The translations under genes were made by a program, and so were the position numbers. Source: Eubacterium sp. (GTDB taxonomy: Bacteria > Bacillota > Clostridia > Oscillospirales > Acutalibacteraceae). From it: DNA of 64,000 bases. The notes under the pieces were generated by a model, which saw nothing but the letters and a program-made list of their open reading frames with translations, was not told the DNA's origin and ran no database searches. The DNA is taken from the NCBI GenBank assembly GCA_017446095.1, contig JAFSRN010000011.1:1-64000 (forward strand), read 5' to 3'. Every line of letters begins with the position of its first letter. Position 1 is the first letter of the stretch. This document shows positions 35,158 to 43,604 of this stretch, one piece after another.

Positions 35158-37173
35158 TTTACCGTTTATATACAATGTGTAACCGTTGAAATCGATGTTG
35201 CTGTTTGTTGAATCAGCGTTGTCGAGCGAAGTTACATACGAATCGCCTGTGAGGGTGATTTTTGAGTCCTTATCGAGTGTGAGCGTAATCTCTTTTGCGG
35301 TGTTGTCGCCGTTGATTGTGCCCTCGTATGTGGACTTATTGAGTGTGATTGCAGCAGTTGAAATCTTGTCAACTTCAATATTGCCCTTGAGCGTCTGGCT
35401 TGTTGCGTTAAGTGTAACGTTGCCGCCGTTTGAGCCGCTGTTGCCCCACTCATCCGTACCCTTTGCGCTGATGAGAGTGCCGCTGCCGAATGAAAGCTTT
35501 GTGTCTGTAAGGTTAATCACTGCGTCTGTGTTCGTGATAAAGAACATGGGCGCTGTTTTGTAGTAATCGCTGTTTTTGTCGATTGAAAGCGATGACTTTT
35601 CTGCGGTGAATGTGCCTGTGCCTTCGCTTGCGTCGCCGCTCATTGACTGGTAAATCATAACGCCTGCCTGGTCAACGTCGCCGCGGTTGCCTGCGCCGCT
35701 TGCCGTGAGCGTTGAATTTGTAACGGTTGCGGAGTTTTTACCCTCGATTACAACGTTCTGCGAGCCGTTTGCCGTGCCCGTTGTGTTGTCGATGCTGATA
35801 TTACCCGTTGAGTAAATTACAGGCGAGCCCTTGCCGTTGGTTTCAAGCGTGGAATTGTTTGCGATAACCGTGCCTTCGCCCCTGTCTGTTGCAAGCGTTG
35901 CGCACGAGCCGCCCTGTGTGGTGATGTTTACATTATCAGCCTCAATATAGCCGCCGTAGGTTGCGTCAAGCCCTCTTGCAGAGGATTCGCCGGTTGTTTT
36001 GATTGTGGTGTTTTTAACGTAAATTTTTGAATTTTCGCCTGTTGAGAAAACTGCGTTTGAGCCCTTTGCGCTTGTGCTGATTGTTGCACCTTCGATAGTT
36101 GCGGTTGAATCAGCCTGCACAAGCACGCCTGCGTTAACGCCGTAGAATTCGGAATTTTCCGTGTTACTGCTGTCGCCCGACTTTTTGTTAACTTCGCCGG
36201 TAATAGTTGCGTTGCCGCCGTTTGTAACAAGCACCGCGCTTTCGTCAGCGGTTGTTGAGGTGTAGCTGTCGGCAAGAGTCTGCTCTTTGCCGTCAACGGT
36301 TGTTGCGCCGTTTGCTTCAACATCCTCTGCTGAAGATGCGCCGCCGGGAATACCGCCGTTCATCTGCATCTGTCCCATCTGCGGCTGTGATGAGGTGCCT
36401 GCTGCGGAAACCTCTGCAAATGTAAGACCTGCTGCGATTACAACTGTTGCGAGTGCAAATACTGCAATGCGCTTGCCGCCTTTAAGCGTTTCGCGTGCGC
36501 CGCGCTTATTCATATGCGACATAATGAGATACAGTAAGAGTGCTGCAATACCAAGGCTTTCTACTGCAAATGCAACGTAGTAAATCGTTGATAAGGATTT
36601 GCCCTTTGACATATCGGGTGCACCCTGCGGAAAACCGCTGTTGCTGCTGTCGCCGCCAGGCATTGACGGTGGCTGCTGACTGTTAGAATTGCTGCTGTTG
36701 GCGCTGTCAGTACTGTTGCTGTTATCCTTGCTGTCAGAACTGTCAGTGCTGTTGCTGTTTTCGTTATTGTTATTGTTGTCGCCGCTTGGCATTTCAGGCG
36801 GCTGACCGTTTGAATTGCTGTCGCCGTCCGGTTTTTCGGGCGGCTGACCGTTTGAGTTGCTGTCGCCGCTCGGCATTTCCGGTGGCTGATTGTTTGAGTT
36901 ACTGTCGCCGCTCGGCATCTCGGGCGGTTGATTGTTTGAATTGCTGTCGGAATTATTGGAATTATCCGACGACTGGCTGCCTGAATCGCTGCTCTGATTA
37001 TTGCTGTTAGGCATCTGCGGCATCTGACCGTCAGCGCTGAACTGCGGCGCGCCCTGCGATTGTGAGCCAAGTCCGCCGTTTGCCGCAGTAAAGGTGAGAA
37101 CACTTCCTGCTGCAAGTACAACAATCATTGTTATCATTATTAGGTTCCTGAATTTTCTGCGTTTGTTTGTCAT
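35143..37173 (-). CDS. Membrane-anchored surface protein with low-complexity repeats and predicted beta-helix
   Basis: I chose the ATG at 37173 (MTNKRRKF), ten bases after AAGGAG. The 676-residue protein has a membrane segment near 12-32, then a Ser/Asn/Asp/Gln/Pro-rich region (about 45-185) with tandem units of the type NSNxQPPEMPSGDS, then two further membrane segments (about 195-215 and 235-255). A long domain of short repeated T/G/N/S-rich strands follows (about 290-676), predicted to form a right-handed beta-helix. Such domains sit in adhesins and carbohydrate-binding surface proteins. Its promoter carries the same operator as the adjacent two-component system. Function unknown; surface adhesion or sensing is likely. 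Confidence 0.7.
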   Translation of the reverse strand: MTNKRRKFRNLIMITMIVVLAAGSVLTFTAANGGLGSQSQGAPQFSADGQMPQMPNSNNQSSDSGSQSSDNSNNSDSNSNNQPPEMPSGDSNSNNQPPEMPSGDSNSNGQPPEKPDGDSNSNGQPPEMPSGDNNNNNENSNSTDSSDSKDNSNSTDSANSSNSNSQQPPSMPGGDSSNSGFPQGAPDMSKGKSLSTIYYVAFAVESLGIAALLLYLIMSHMNKRGARETLKGGKRIAVFALATVVIAAGLTFAEVSAAGTSSQPQMGQMQMNGGIPGGASSAEDVEANGATTVDGKEQTLADSYTSTTADESAVLVTNGGNATITGEVNKKSGDSSNTENSEFYGVNAGVLVQADSTATIEGATISTSAKGSNAVFSTGENSKIYVKNTTIKTTGESSARGLDATYGGYIEADNVNITTQGGSCATLATDRGEGTVIANNSTLETNGKGSPVIYSTGNISIDNTTGTANGSQNVVIEGKNSATVTNSTLTASGAGNRGDVDQAGVMIYQSMSGDASEGTGTFTAEKSSLSIDKNSDYYKTAPMFFITNTDAVINLTDTKLSFGSGTLISAKGTDEWGNSGSNGGNVTLNATSQTLKGNIEVDKISTAAITLNKSTYEGTINGDNTAKEITLTLDKDSKITLTGDSYVTSLDNADSTNSNIDFNGYTLYINGKAVNG

Positions 37174-37206
37174 TTTTGCCAACTCCTTTTTTGTTTTGTT
37201 GTGCAC

Positions 37207-37241
37207 ATATTACAACAGGTAAGTTAAACGAATATTAAAGG
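37207..37241 (-). promoter_or_regulatory. Operator-promoter of the surface-protein gene (OmpR-type direct repeat)
   Basis: Half-sites GTTAAACG (37223-37230) and ATTAAAGG (37234-37241) repeat with an 11-bp period, and the minus-strand -10 TAATAT lies at 37207-37212. The layout is superimposable on the element at 39424-39458, with the same 16-bp offset from -10 to first half-site. An 11-bp period is typical of OmpR/PhoB-family response regulators. Confidence 0.75.
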
Positions 37242-37253
37242 CGAAAAAGTTTT

Positions 37254-37286
37254 GCAAAAAAAACACGGACGGGTTAAAACCCGCCC
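37254..37286 (-). terminator. Terminator after the sensor kinase gene
   Basis: On the minus strand, GGGCGGGTT/AACCCGTCC (one G-T pair, 37267-37286) is followed by GTGTTTTTTTT. It separates the two-component operon from the surface-protein transcript. Confidence 0.88.
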
Positions 37287-37307
37287 ATACATATACGTTA
37301 TTTATAT

Positions 37308-38543
37308 TTAGAATACTACTTTAAATGTGGTTTTACCGTTTTCCGACTTTGCGGAAATTGTGCCGCCGTGAAGCTGGCAGATATTTTTTGCAATTGCAAG
37401 CCCCAGACCGTAGCGGTTTTCGTTGCGGTTGCGGGCTTCATCTGCGCGGTAAAAGCGTTCAAATATTTTTTCTTCCTCGCCTTTGGGGATACCCTCGCCC
37501 TCGTTGGTGACGGTGAGGACAATATCCTTTTCCTTTTTAAGCGAGATATGCACCGTGCCGCCTTTTTCGCTGTGTTTAACGGCGTTATCAAGCAGGATGG
37601 AAACAAGCTGCTGAATTTTATACTCGTTCATCTTCATCTCAATACCGCTCTGGATATCGTCGGTGAGCATAACGCCTTTTTCAAACATCACGCCTTCAAA
37701 AGTGAGGGCGGATTTTTCCACCGTTTTTGACAGGTCGCCGAGTGCAAGCTCGCTTTTATCGTCAACCGCTTCGCTTTTTGCAAGCTCCAGAAGGTCGGCA
37801 ACAAGCTTGTTCATCCTGTCGCTTTCGCTCTTAATATTATCAAGCCACTTGTGTTCGGTGGGGTTTGCCTCAAGCGCATCCGCACTTGCAATGATTACCG
37901 AAAGCGGCGTTTTTAGCTCGTGCGACGCATCGGCGATGAACTGCCGCTGCTTGTCAAAACTCTCCGCCACGGGCTTTGTGATACGCAGCATAAGTATCCT
38001 TGCGGCAAGGAAAATAATCGCTTCAATCAGCACATAAATCAGCAGCGAATACAAAAACGTGCTGCGCAGCACCTGCTGCGTGTTTGAGTTATCCACAATT
38101 ATTATTGATTTGCCGGAATTGAATGTGTAAGAGTAATCTGCAAAGTACAGGTTGCCGACTTCGCTCTGTACGCTCTGCGATATCATTGTAACGGCGATTT
38201 CCTTAATCTCGTCGTCCGTAATCTGGTTTTGCGAATGGTTGATGATGTTTTTAATCGTGTTGTCGCTTTCAAGTTCAACGGTGTAAACCGTGTTGTCGAT
38301 AAAGCGGATAGCGTCCATATCCTCGCGCTTCGGCACTGCTTCGGCAGTCTGGTCGGGGTTAAAATCGTCGTCCTTTTTTTCAAAGGGCGCGCCGCCCATC
38401 CTCGATGTCTGGTCTAATGCACGCCTTACAGACTGGTACTGCTGATTATAAATCGCCATATTGAACCCTGCAAAGCCCGCTGTGGTAAACAGAGTCAGGA
38501 TTAAAAATATTACGCCAAACACCTGAATTTTGAGTTTGTTCAT
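37308..38543 (-). CDS. Sensor histidine kinase (HisKA/HATPase)
   Basis: This 411-residue kinase has two membrane helices (about 10-30 and 163-185) enclosing an extracytoplasmic sensor region of about 130 residues. The phosphoacceptor His lies in DASHELKTPLSV (about 210). The HATPase domain has N box DNAVKHS, G1 NEGEGIP, F box FERFYR and G2 YGLGLAIAK. No clear HAMP domain is seen. It overlaps the response-regulator gene by ATGA. Its target genes probably include the downstream surface-protein gene, judged by shared operators. Confidence 0.93.
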   Translation of the reverse strand: MNKLKIQVFGVIFLILTLFTTAGFAGFNMAIYNQQYQSVRRALDQTSRMGGAPFEKKDDDFNPDQTAEAVPKREDMDAIRFIDNTVYTVELESDNTIKNIINHSQNQITDDEIKEIAVTMISQSVQSEVGNLYFADYSYTFNSGKSIIIVDNSNTQQVLRSTFLYSLLIYVLIEAIIFLAARILMLRITKPVAESFDKQRQFIADASHELKTPLSVIIASADALEANPTEHKWLDNIKSESDRMNKLVADLLELAKSEAVDDKSELALGDLSKTVEKSALTFEGVMFEKGVMLTDDIQSGIEMKMNEYKIQQLVSILLDNAVKHSEKGGTVHISLKKEKDIVLTVTNEGEGIPKGEEEKIFERFYRADEARNRNENRYGLGLAIAKNICQLHGGTISAKSENGKTTFKVVF

Positions 38544-39223
38544 TCTTTAATCTCCATTCTGTAGCCCATGCCGCGCACGGCTTTGATGTTTACGCCTGCG
38601 CCGATTGCCTTGAGCTTTTTGCGGATAAAGGAGAGGTACGCTTCAAGGTTGTTTGATTCAATCTCGTTATCGTAGCCCCAGACCTTGTCGTAAATCTGCT
38701 CTTTGGACAGAATTCTGTTGGGGTTATTAATAAAGTACTCTAATAACTGAAATTCTTTATTAATTACATTAATTGTTTCGCCCGTTGAGGTGCAGGTGAG
38801 CGACGACGTTTCCGTAGACAGTCTGATATCGCCGAACTCGATATACGACTTTTGCACGTTTGTTGAGTCCTGACGAAGCTGAATATTAACCCTCGCCATA
38901 AGCTCGTCCATATGAAACGGCTTTGTAACATAGTCGTTTGCGCCGCCGGTAAGCCCTTCAAGCTTATCCTCGAGCATACTTTTTGCGGTGAGCATAATTA
39001 CCTTTGAGGTTATGCCCTCCTCGCGGATTTCGCGCAGGATGTCAAAGCCGTTAACGCCGGGCAGCATAACGTCGAGGATGATAAGGTCGTAAATACCGCT
39101 TTCGGCATTATAGAGTCCGTCCTCACCGTCGGTGGAAACATCAACCTCGTACTTCTCTTTTTTAAGCCTTGTCGCAATTAAATCGGCAAGCTTGTATTCA
39201 TCTTCAACTACAAGTATTCTCAT
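38540..39223 (-). CDS. OmpR/PhoB-family response regulator
   Basis: This 227-residue protein has a receiver domain with acidic pocket VVEDEY, phosphoacceptor Asp in LIILDVMLPG (about 52), switch Thr in VIMLTAKS and Lys in VTKPFH. A winged-helix DNA-binding domain (about 130-225) ends with VRGMGYRME, a family hallmark. It is transcribed ahead of the kinase gene. Response regulators of this class bind direct repeats with about 11-bp period, matching the elements at 37223-37241 and 39440-39458, so it is probably autoregulatory. Confidence 0.95.
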   Translation of the reverse strand: MRILVVEDEYKLADLIATRLKKEKYEVDVSTDGEDGLYNAESGIYDLIILDVMLPGVNGFDILREIREEGITSKVIMLTAKSMLEDKLEGLTGGANDYVTKPFHMDELMARVNIQLRQDSTNVQKSYIEFGDIRLSTETSSLTCTSTGETINVINKEFQLLEYFINNPNRILSKEQIYDKVWGYDNEIESNNLEAYLSFIRKKLKAIGAGVNIKAVRGMGYRMEIKE

Positions 39224-39273
39224 AAAATCACCGTTTTCATTTTATCATATTGTTTGCTGCAAGTAAATAAATT

Positions 39274-39418
39274 TATAAAAAATCAAAGCACGGCAGCGCC
39301 GCATTTTGATGATTATAGAGATTGCGAGCCTGCGATGGGGGGACCGCAGGCTCGCTGTATGAAAGGAGAGTGTTCAAAGGCTTTGAGCCTTTTCAGGGAA
39401 GGGGGTTTCTTCCCTCTG
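39274..39418 (-). ncRNA. Candidate small RNA or attenuated leader upstream of the two-component system
   Basis: The promoter at 39424-39458 would start a minus-strand transcript near 39417. The 140-base segment has no start codon with a ribosome site. It contains hairpins GGGAAG/CTTCCC (39396-39414), AAAGGCT/AGCCTTT (39376-39392) and a perfect 11-bp stem GCGAGCCTGCG/CGCAGGCTCGC (39324-39355). It ends with a terminator-like stem ATCAAA...GCGGC/GCCGT...TTTGAT (39282-39310) followed by TTTTTTAT. The gene start is 50 bases further on, so this is either a free small RNA or an attenuator in the leader. Confidence 0.55.
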
Positions 39419-39423
39419 GCTAC

Positions 39424-39458
39424 ATAATAAAACAGAAACATTAAACGAACATTAAACG
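39424..39458 (-). promoter_or_regulatory. Operator-promoter of the small RNA/two-component system
   Basis: The half-site ATTAAACG occurs at 39440-39447 and 39451-39458 (11-bp period). The minus-strand -10 TATTAT is at 39424-39429. Read on the minus strand, TTTAATGTTCGTTTAA here compares with TTTAATATTCGTTTAA at the surface-protein promoter, and the following bases up to the -10 are also similar. Confidence 0.75.
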
Positions 39459-39568
39459 GAGATTTAATTTTTAATAAAACATTATGTTGTGTAATTACAA
39501 TAATCTATTGCAAAATTTGACGATATATGGTATATTGTTTATTAGACTACCCGAAAGGACATTTAATT

Positions 39569-40630
39569 ATGAAAAAAATTTTTTCTGTTTTTTTAGCAGT
39601 TTTAATGGTGTTTACGCTCTTTGGCTGCAGTAAAGCCAAGGAGGAGGAAACCACTACCGCCGCTGCCACAACAGCCGTAACTACGACTGAAACCACTACC
39701 AGCCCGTACGTTAAGGGCGGCAATCCGCTGTCGGGCTACTCAAAGTTCAAAAAATCGGCAGTAGGCAAGCGCCCCGTTGCAATTGTTGTGGAAAACTTAA
39801 GCCCTGCAAGGCCGCAGTGGTCAATCGGCTCGGCGGATATTATTATGGAGGGCGAGGTTGAAGGCGGCATAAGCCGTATGCTCTGGATTTACGCAGACTA
39901 CACCAGCGTGCCGGAAAAGGTAGGTCCGCTGCGTTCCGCACGTCCGTCCTACGTTAAGTTTGCAAAGCTGTTTGACGCAGTGTTTATCCACTGGGGCGGC
40001 AGCCACAGCAAGTCGGGCTACATCGGCGGTTACTCAACAATTGAACGCCTTAAGGTTGACAATATTGACGGTCAGAACGGCGGCGCGCTGTTTGGCAGGG
40101 ACCACACAAGAAGCACGAGCATTGAGCACCGCGGAACACTCAACGGCAACTACATTGAATCCGCAATAGCAAACAAGGGCTACCGCACAAAGAAAAATAA
40201 AAAAGCCACCACCTTTACGTTCAACATAAAGAACAAAAAAGTGGGCAGCACGGCTGCAAACAACGTTGGCATAGCGTTTTCATCAATAACAGACACAAGG
40301 CGTTTCACCTACAGCACAAAGGACAGGAAGTACCACACAAACGACTGGAACACAGACGTTTCGTTTAAAAACCTGATTGTTCTGAAGGACAGCAGCACTT
40401 ACATCACCACGCCGTACAAGGGCGGCTCTACCACCTACCTCAACTACGATTACAAGGGCGGCAGCGGCTACCTGATTTCGCAGGGCACAAGCACGGAGAT
40501 TAAGTGGGATACCGAGGGCGGCAAGCTCAATCTGCACACCGCGGACGGCAAAACGCTTGCGCTGAACATCGGCAAATCGTACATCGCATTTTCGTCCACA
40601 AACAACGGCGGAAGGGTGGCAATTTCATAA
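39569..40630 (+). CDS. DUF3048 (YerB-like) lipoprotein
   Basis: I chose the ATG at 39569, preceded by GAAAGGA; it gives a lipoprotein signal with lipobox LFGC (Cys about 20). A Thr-rich linker (about 28-45) leads to the DUF3048 domain, with the typical VGPLRSARP and FIHWGGSHS segments. YerB-like proteins are surface lipoproteins of unknown biochemical role, widespread in Firmicutes. It appears monocistronic or paired with the small membrane protein that follows after 16 bases. Confidence 0.9.
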   Translation: MKKIFSVFLAVLMVFTLFGCSKAKEEETTTAAATTAVTTTETTTSPYVKGGNPLSGYSKFKKSAVGKRPVAIVVENLSPARPQWSIGSADIIMEGEVEGGISRMLWIYADYTSVPEKVGPLRSARPSYVKFAKLFDAVFIHWGGSHSKSGYIGGYSTIERLKVDNIDGQNGGALFGRDHTRSTSIEHRGTLNGNYIESAIANKGYRTKKNKKATTFTFNIKNKKVGSTAANNVGIAFSSITDTRRFTYSTKDRKYHTNDWNTDVSFKNLIVLKDSSTYITTPYKGGSTTYLNYDYKGGSGYLISQGTSTEIKWDTEGGKLNLHTADGKTLALNIGKSYIAFSSTNNGGRVAIS

Positions 40631-40646
40631 ATTTGGGTGAACATAA

Positions 40647-40958
40647 GTGATTTGGATAATAGCATTGTCAATCGTATCGGCAATCGCGTTTATCGCTGTT
40701 GCCGTGCTTACGCCCTGGTGGTACTTTGCAGTTTTCACCTGTGTTTCCGTAATAATATTCGGTATAACCTACTCGCGTTATAACAGGCAAAAGCACCCCG
40801 AGGAGTATAAGAAAACGGACAACTTCAACGCCGATGCAAGAATAATAACAAACGGCAGCAAGGCGGGAACGGTTATTACGGTAATCGTGCTTGCGCTGAA
40901 TATTGTTGCAGGCGCGGCAGTTTTAATAGCAGATTTGTTGTTCAGCACATATTTGTAG
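40647..40958 (+). CDS. Small three-helix membrane protein (GTG start)
   Basis: The 103-residue product has hydrophobic segments at about 2-19, 25-42 and 72-97 with a hydrophilic loop between the second and third. The start is GTG at 40647 after a GGGTG-like site. I do not recognise the family. Its stop codon TAG is part of the TTGTAGGGG end of the palindromic repeat that follows. Confidence 0.6.
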   Translation: MIWIIALSIVSAIAFIAVAVLTPWWYFAVFTCVSVIIFGITYSRYNRQKHPEEYKKTDNFNADARIITNGSKAGTVITVIVLALNIVAGAAVLIADLLFSTYL

Positions 40959-41083
40959 GGGTCATTCATGAATGACCCGAGCGTCTATAAAAAAACAACG
41001 GGCGATTCGTGAATCGCCCCTACGAACATTGAACTATAAAATAACGTTAGTATCATTGCGGGCGGATTGGGAAATCCGCCCCT
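40956..41083. repeat. Cluster of three palindromes of the TTGTAGGG/CCCTAC type
   Basis: Three perfect stems lie in a row: GGGTCATT/AATGACCC (40959-40978), GGGCGATTC/GAATCGCCC (41000-41019) and GGGCGGATT/AATCCGCCC (41060-41081). The outer ends TGTAGGGG and CCCCTAC are shared with other copies in the window. Nothing coding is seen between 40959 and 41088. Confidence 0.8.
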
Positions 41084-41088
41084 ACTTT

Positions 41089-42441
41089 TTATGTGTTTTC
41101 TGCCGCGAGTTTTTTGAACTTGCGGTGTTTTGATAAATAGATTATCGCAAGCGGTATGTCGGCAAGCAGCCACGCGGCAGGTGCGGCGTAGCACACCGCA
41201 GTAAAGCCGATAAGCGGCGTGAGCACGAATGCTATGAGTATGCGTCCTGCAAGTTCACCTGCGCCTGCAACCATATTTGCGTAAGTGAAGCCGAGCCCCT
41301 GCAGCGTGTTGCGTAGCACAAACAGCACCGCAACAAGGCTGTAGCACTGGCAGGTGGCGAGTATGTACCTGTTTGCCGCTGCAATCATTGCGGCGTTGGG
41401 TTCTGTCATAAACAGCGACACCATCGGCTTGCTGATGATGAACAGCAGTATGCTCATCGCAACCGACACGCCGAGGTCGAGCAGGAAAATCTTTTTGACT
41501 GACTTGACGATTCTGTCGTAATTCTTTGCGCCGTAGTTCTGCCCCACAAAGGTCTGCGTGGCAACGCCGAGCGCGGACATCGGCAGGTTGGTCAGATTTT
41601 CCACCCTGCTGGCTGCGGTAAAGCCTGCAATAACGTTTGCGCCAAAGGAGTTAACGGCGCTCTGCAGGCACATTGAGCCGATGGAGGTTATGGTAAACTG
41701 CATTGAAACGGGTATGCCCAGCCCGATTTGCTGCAGCGCGGTTTTTGGGTGGAACTTGAGGTCATCTTTTGTAATATCAACATCGTCGTTGAGTTTAAAG
41801 ATGTAAAATCCCGTGAGCGCCGCCGCCGTGATGTGCGAAATGAGCGTAGCCGCCGCTGCGCCCTCAACGCCCCAGCCGAACGTTTTTACAAAAAGCATAT
41901 CGAGGCAGAAGTTCACAAACACGCTGATTGTGAAGAAGTACAGCGGTTTTTTGCTCTCGCCCACCGCCCTTGAAATTGCGGTAAAGTTGTTTGACAGCAT
42001 CTGAAACGGCACGCCGAAATACAGAATATTTATATACGCCGACGACAAATCAACAATCTCGTCAGGCGTGCCGATAATCTTAAGCAGCGGTTTTGACAGC
42101 AGGTGCGCCACAACCACGATAACCGTGCCGACCATAAGCGCAACAACAATGCTGCTGCCCGAATAGTGCGCTACCTTGCGCCTGTCCCCTGCGCCGAACG
42201 CGTGCGCCACGGGGATAGTGAAGCCGCTTGTAAGCCCGAGCGCCGCGCCGATGATAAACGAATTAATCGCACCGACGTTGCCGACTGCGGCAAGGGCGTC
42301 CGTGCTGACGTATCTGCCGACGATAATGTTGTCCACAAGTGCATAATTATACTGCAAAAGCGACGACAGCATTATCGGCAGGGCAAAAACTATTATACTT
42401 TTTATGGCGTTACCGCCCAGCATATCCGTTTTCTTTTTCAT
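41089..42441 (-). CDS. MATE-family efflux protein
   Basis: I chose the ATG at 42441, eight bases after GAGG. The 450-residue protein has twelve predicted helices in two pseudo-repeats; segments such as PIMLSSLLQYNYALVDNIIVG at the start and GIPVSMQFTITSIGSM at the midpoint are typical of NorM/DinF-type MATE transporters. These export drugs or toxic cations by Na+ or H+ antiport. It is transcribed alone, convergent with the small membrane protein. Confidence 0.92.
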   Translation of the reverse strand: MKKKTDMLGGNAIKSIIVFALPIMLSSLLQYNYALVDNIIVGRYVSTDALAAVGNVGAINSFIIGAALGLTSGFTIPVAHAFGAGDRRKVAHYSGSSIVVALMVGTVIVVVAHLLSKPLLKIIGTPDEIVDLSSAYINILYFGVPFQMLSNNFTAISRAVGESKKPLYFFTISVFVNFCLDMLFVKTFGWGVEGAAAATLISHITAAALTGFYIFKLNDDVDITKDDLKFHPKTALQQIGLGIPVSMQFTITSIGSMCLQSAVNSFGANVIAGFTAASRVENLTNLPMSALGVATQTFVGQNYGAKNYDRIVKSVKKIFLLDLGVSVAMSILLFIISKPMVSLFMTEPNAAMIAAANRYILATCQCYSLVAVLFVLRNTLQGLGFTYANMVAGAGELAGRILIAFVLTPLIGFTAVCYAAPAAWLLADIPLAIIYLSKHRKFKKLAAENT

Positions 42442-42510
42442 TACATTTAACCTCAAATGTACAATTTACATACATTATATACCCTTTGCCGAAAAAAGCA
42501 ATAGTAAAAA

Positions 42511-42543
42511 TAAAAAAGCAGGGAGCGATGACCACATCGCTCC
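42511..42543 (-). terminator. Terminator of the PIG-L gene
   Basis: On the minus strand, GGAGCGATG/CATCGCTCC (42522-42543) with a 4-base loop is followed by CTGCTTTTTTAT. Confidence 0.92.
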
Positions 42544-42552
42544 GCAAAATAA

Positions 42553-43281
42553 TTATTCGTATGTATGATAATACAGCGCTTTTTCTGTTTTAAGCTGTTC
42601 CATTTCGTCGGGTACGCTGTGGAAGCCGACTGCGTAGCGCTTGTTTGCAGGATCCCAGAGGAAGTACGAGCTTACCGCTTTGTCAAGCTGCTCTGCAATA
42701 TCGTCCGGCGCGTAGAAAATCTTGGGTTCCTCGCCCGGCGCGTGGTCAACCTCAACTGCAACGTAAGGCTCCTCCATAAGCACCATGTGCTTAACTACGC
42801 CCTCTTTGTACAGCTCTGCAACTGCAAGGCCGAGCGTTCTGTGGTCCTTGTGATGCGCTTCGGGCGCGTTGGGATAAATGCTGCAAACGGTAGCCTCGGG
42901 GTCAATGCTTTCAACAAAGCCCCTGATGATTTCCTTTGCTCTGTCAAGCGTGATGTTGCCGTCCACAATTCTCTCCTCCGGGAAGTGAACATTCTCGCGC
43001 TTAACGCCGAGAGCCGCACAACAGCCAAAGAGTTCCTGGTCACGCGTTGCGGTAAAGTCCGCTTTTGTGAGGTCAAAAACGTGCTGCTCGCCGCACTGTG
43101 TGCAGTGCTCGCGGTTGCCCAGGCGCAGCCTAACGTTTGAGCTTGCGCCGTCGGTTACAACAATAACGTGAACGTCGTAGCCGTTTTTAACGGAAGCGGC
43201 AATATCAATTCCCATAGTCAAAAGTTCATCGTCCTGATGAGGGGCAAAATAAAGTACGGTGTTGCTTGGTTTTTCTAACAT
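42553..43281 (-). CDS. PIG-L/LmbE-family N-acetylglucosaminyl deacetylase-like protein
   Basis: This 242-residue protein has the zinc motif APHQDDE (about 13-19, family PHPDDE variant) and a downstream His pair in EAHHKDHR. LmbE-family enzymes remove acetyl groups from GlcNAc-linked small molecules. The substrate here is unknown. It has a TTGTAA-16-TATAAT promoter, SD AAAGAAGG and a strong terminator, so it is monocistronic. Confidence 0.9.
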   Translation of the reverse strand: MLEKPSNTVLYFAPHQDDELLTMGIDIAASVKNGYDVHVIVVTDGASSNVRLRLGNREHCTQCGEQHVFDLTKADFTATRDQELFGCCAALGVKRENVHFPEERIVDGNITLDRAKEIIRGFVESIDPEATVCSIYPNAPEAHHKDHRTLGLAVAELYKEGVVKHMVLMEEPYVAVEVDHAPGEEPKIFYAPDDIAEQLDKAVSSYFLWDPANKRYAVGFHSVPDEMEQLKTEKALYYHTYE

Positions 43282-43316
43282 AGCAGTCGCCTTCTTTCTT
43301 TTGTATTTTCACTTGT

Positions 43317-43344
43317 ATTATAACATATCACAGGGATATTACAA
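43317..43344 (-). promoter_or_regulatory. PIG-L gene promoter
   Basis: On the minus strand, TTGTAA (43339-43344), a 16-bp spacer and TATAAT (43317-43322) lie 36 bases before the start. The gap further up (43345-43442) holds a TTGTATAC/GTATACAA palindrome (43395-43414). Confidence 0.7.
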
Positions 43345-43442
43345 GCAAAAGTTAAGCGACGTTTTGCTCGCTTTTGTCGCTTATTTCCATACGATTGTAT
43401 ACGGTCGTATACAATTGTATTTTTTGGAATACAAAAAATACC

Positions 43443-43530
43443 GATATAGATATAGAAATAGATATTGATATAGACACAGATACTGATATAGACATAGATA
43501 TAGATATAGACATGGACATTGAAATTGAAA
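43443..43530. repeat. GATATA-type hexanucleotide microsatellite
   Basis: About 15 degenerate 6-bp units (GATATA, GACATA, GAAATA, GACACA) run through this stretch. In one plus-strand frame they read as Asp-Ile and in one minus-strand frame as Ser-Ile/Met alternations. It lies in the 320-base gap between ilvE and the PIG-L gene; I see no ribosome site that would make it a real coding repeat. Confidence 0.85.
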
Positions 43531-43535
43531 TAGTA

Positions 43536-43576
43536 ATAAAAAAAGAAGCAGCAGAAGATAAAGACTTGCTGCTGCT
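43536..43576 (-). terminator. ilvE terminator
   Basis: On the minus strand, AGCAGCAG/CTGCTGCT with a 14-base loop (43547-43576) is followed by TCTTTTTTTATT. Confidence 0.8.
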
Positions 43577-43604
43577 TTTATTACTAATCCTACTTAAAAA
43601 GCTG

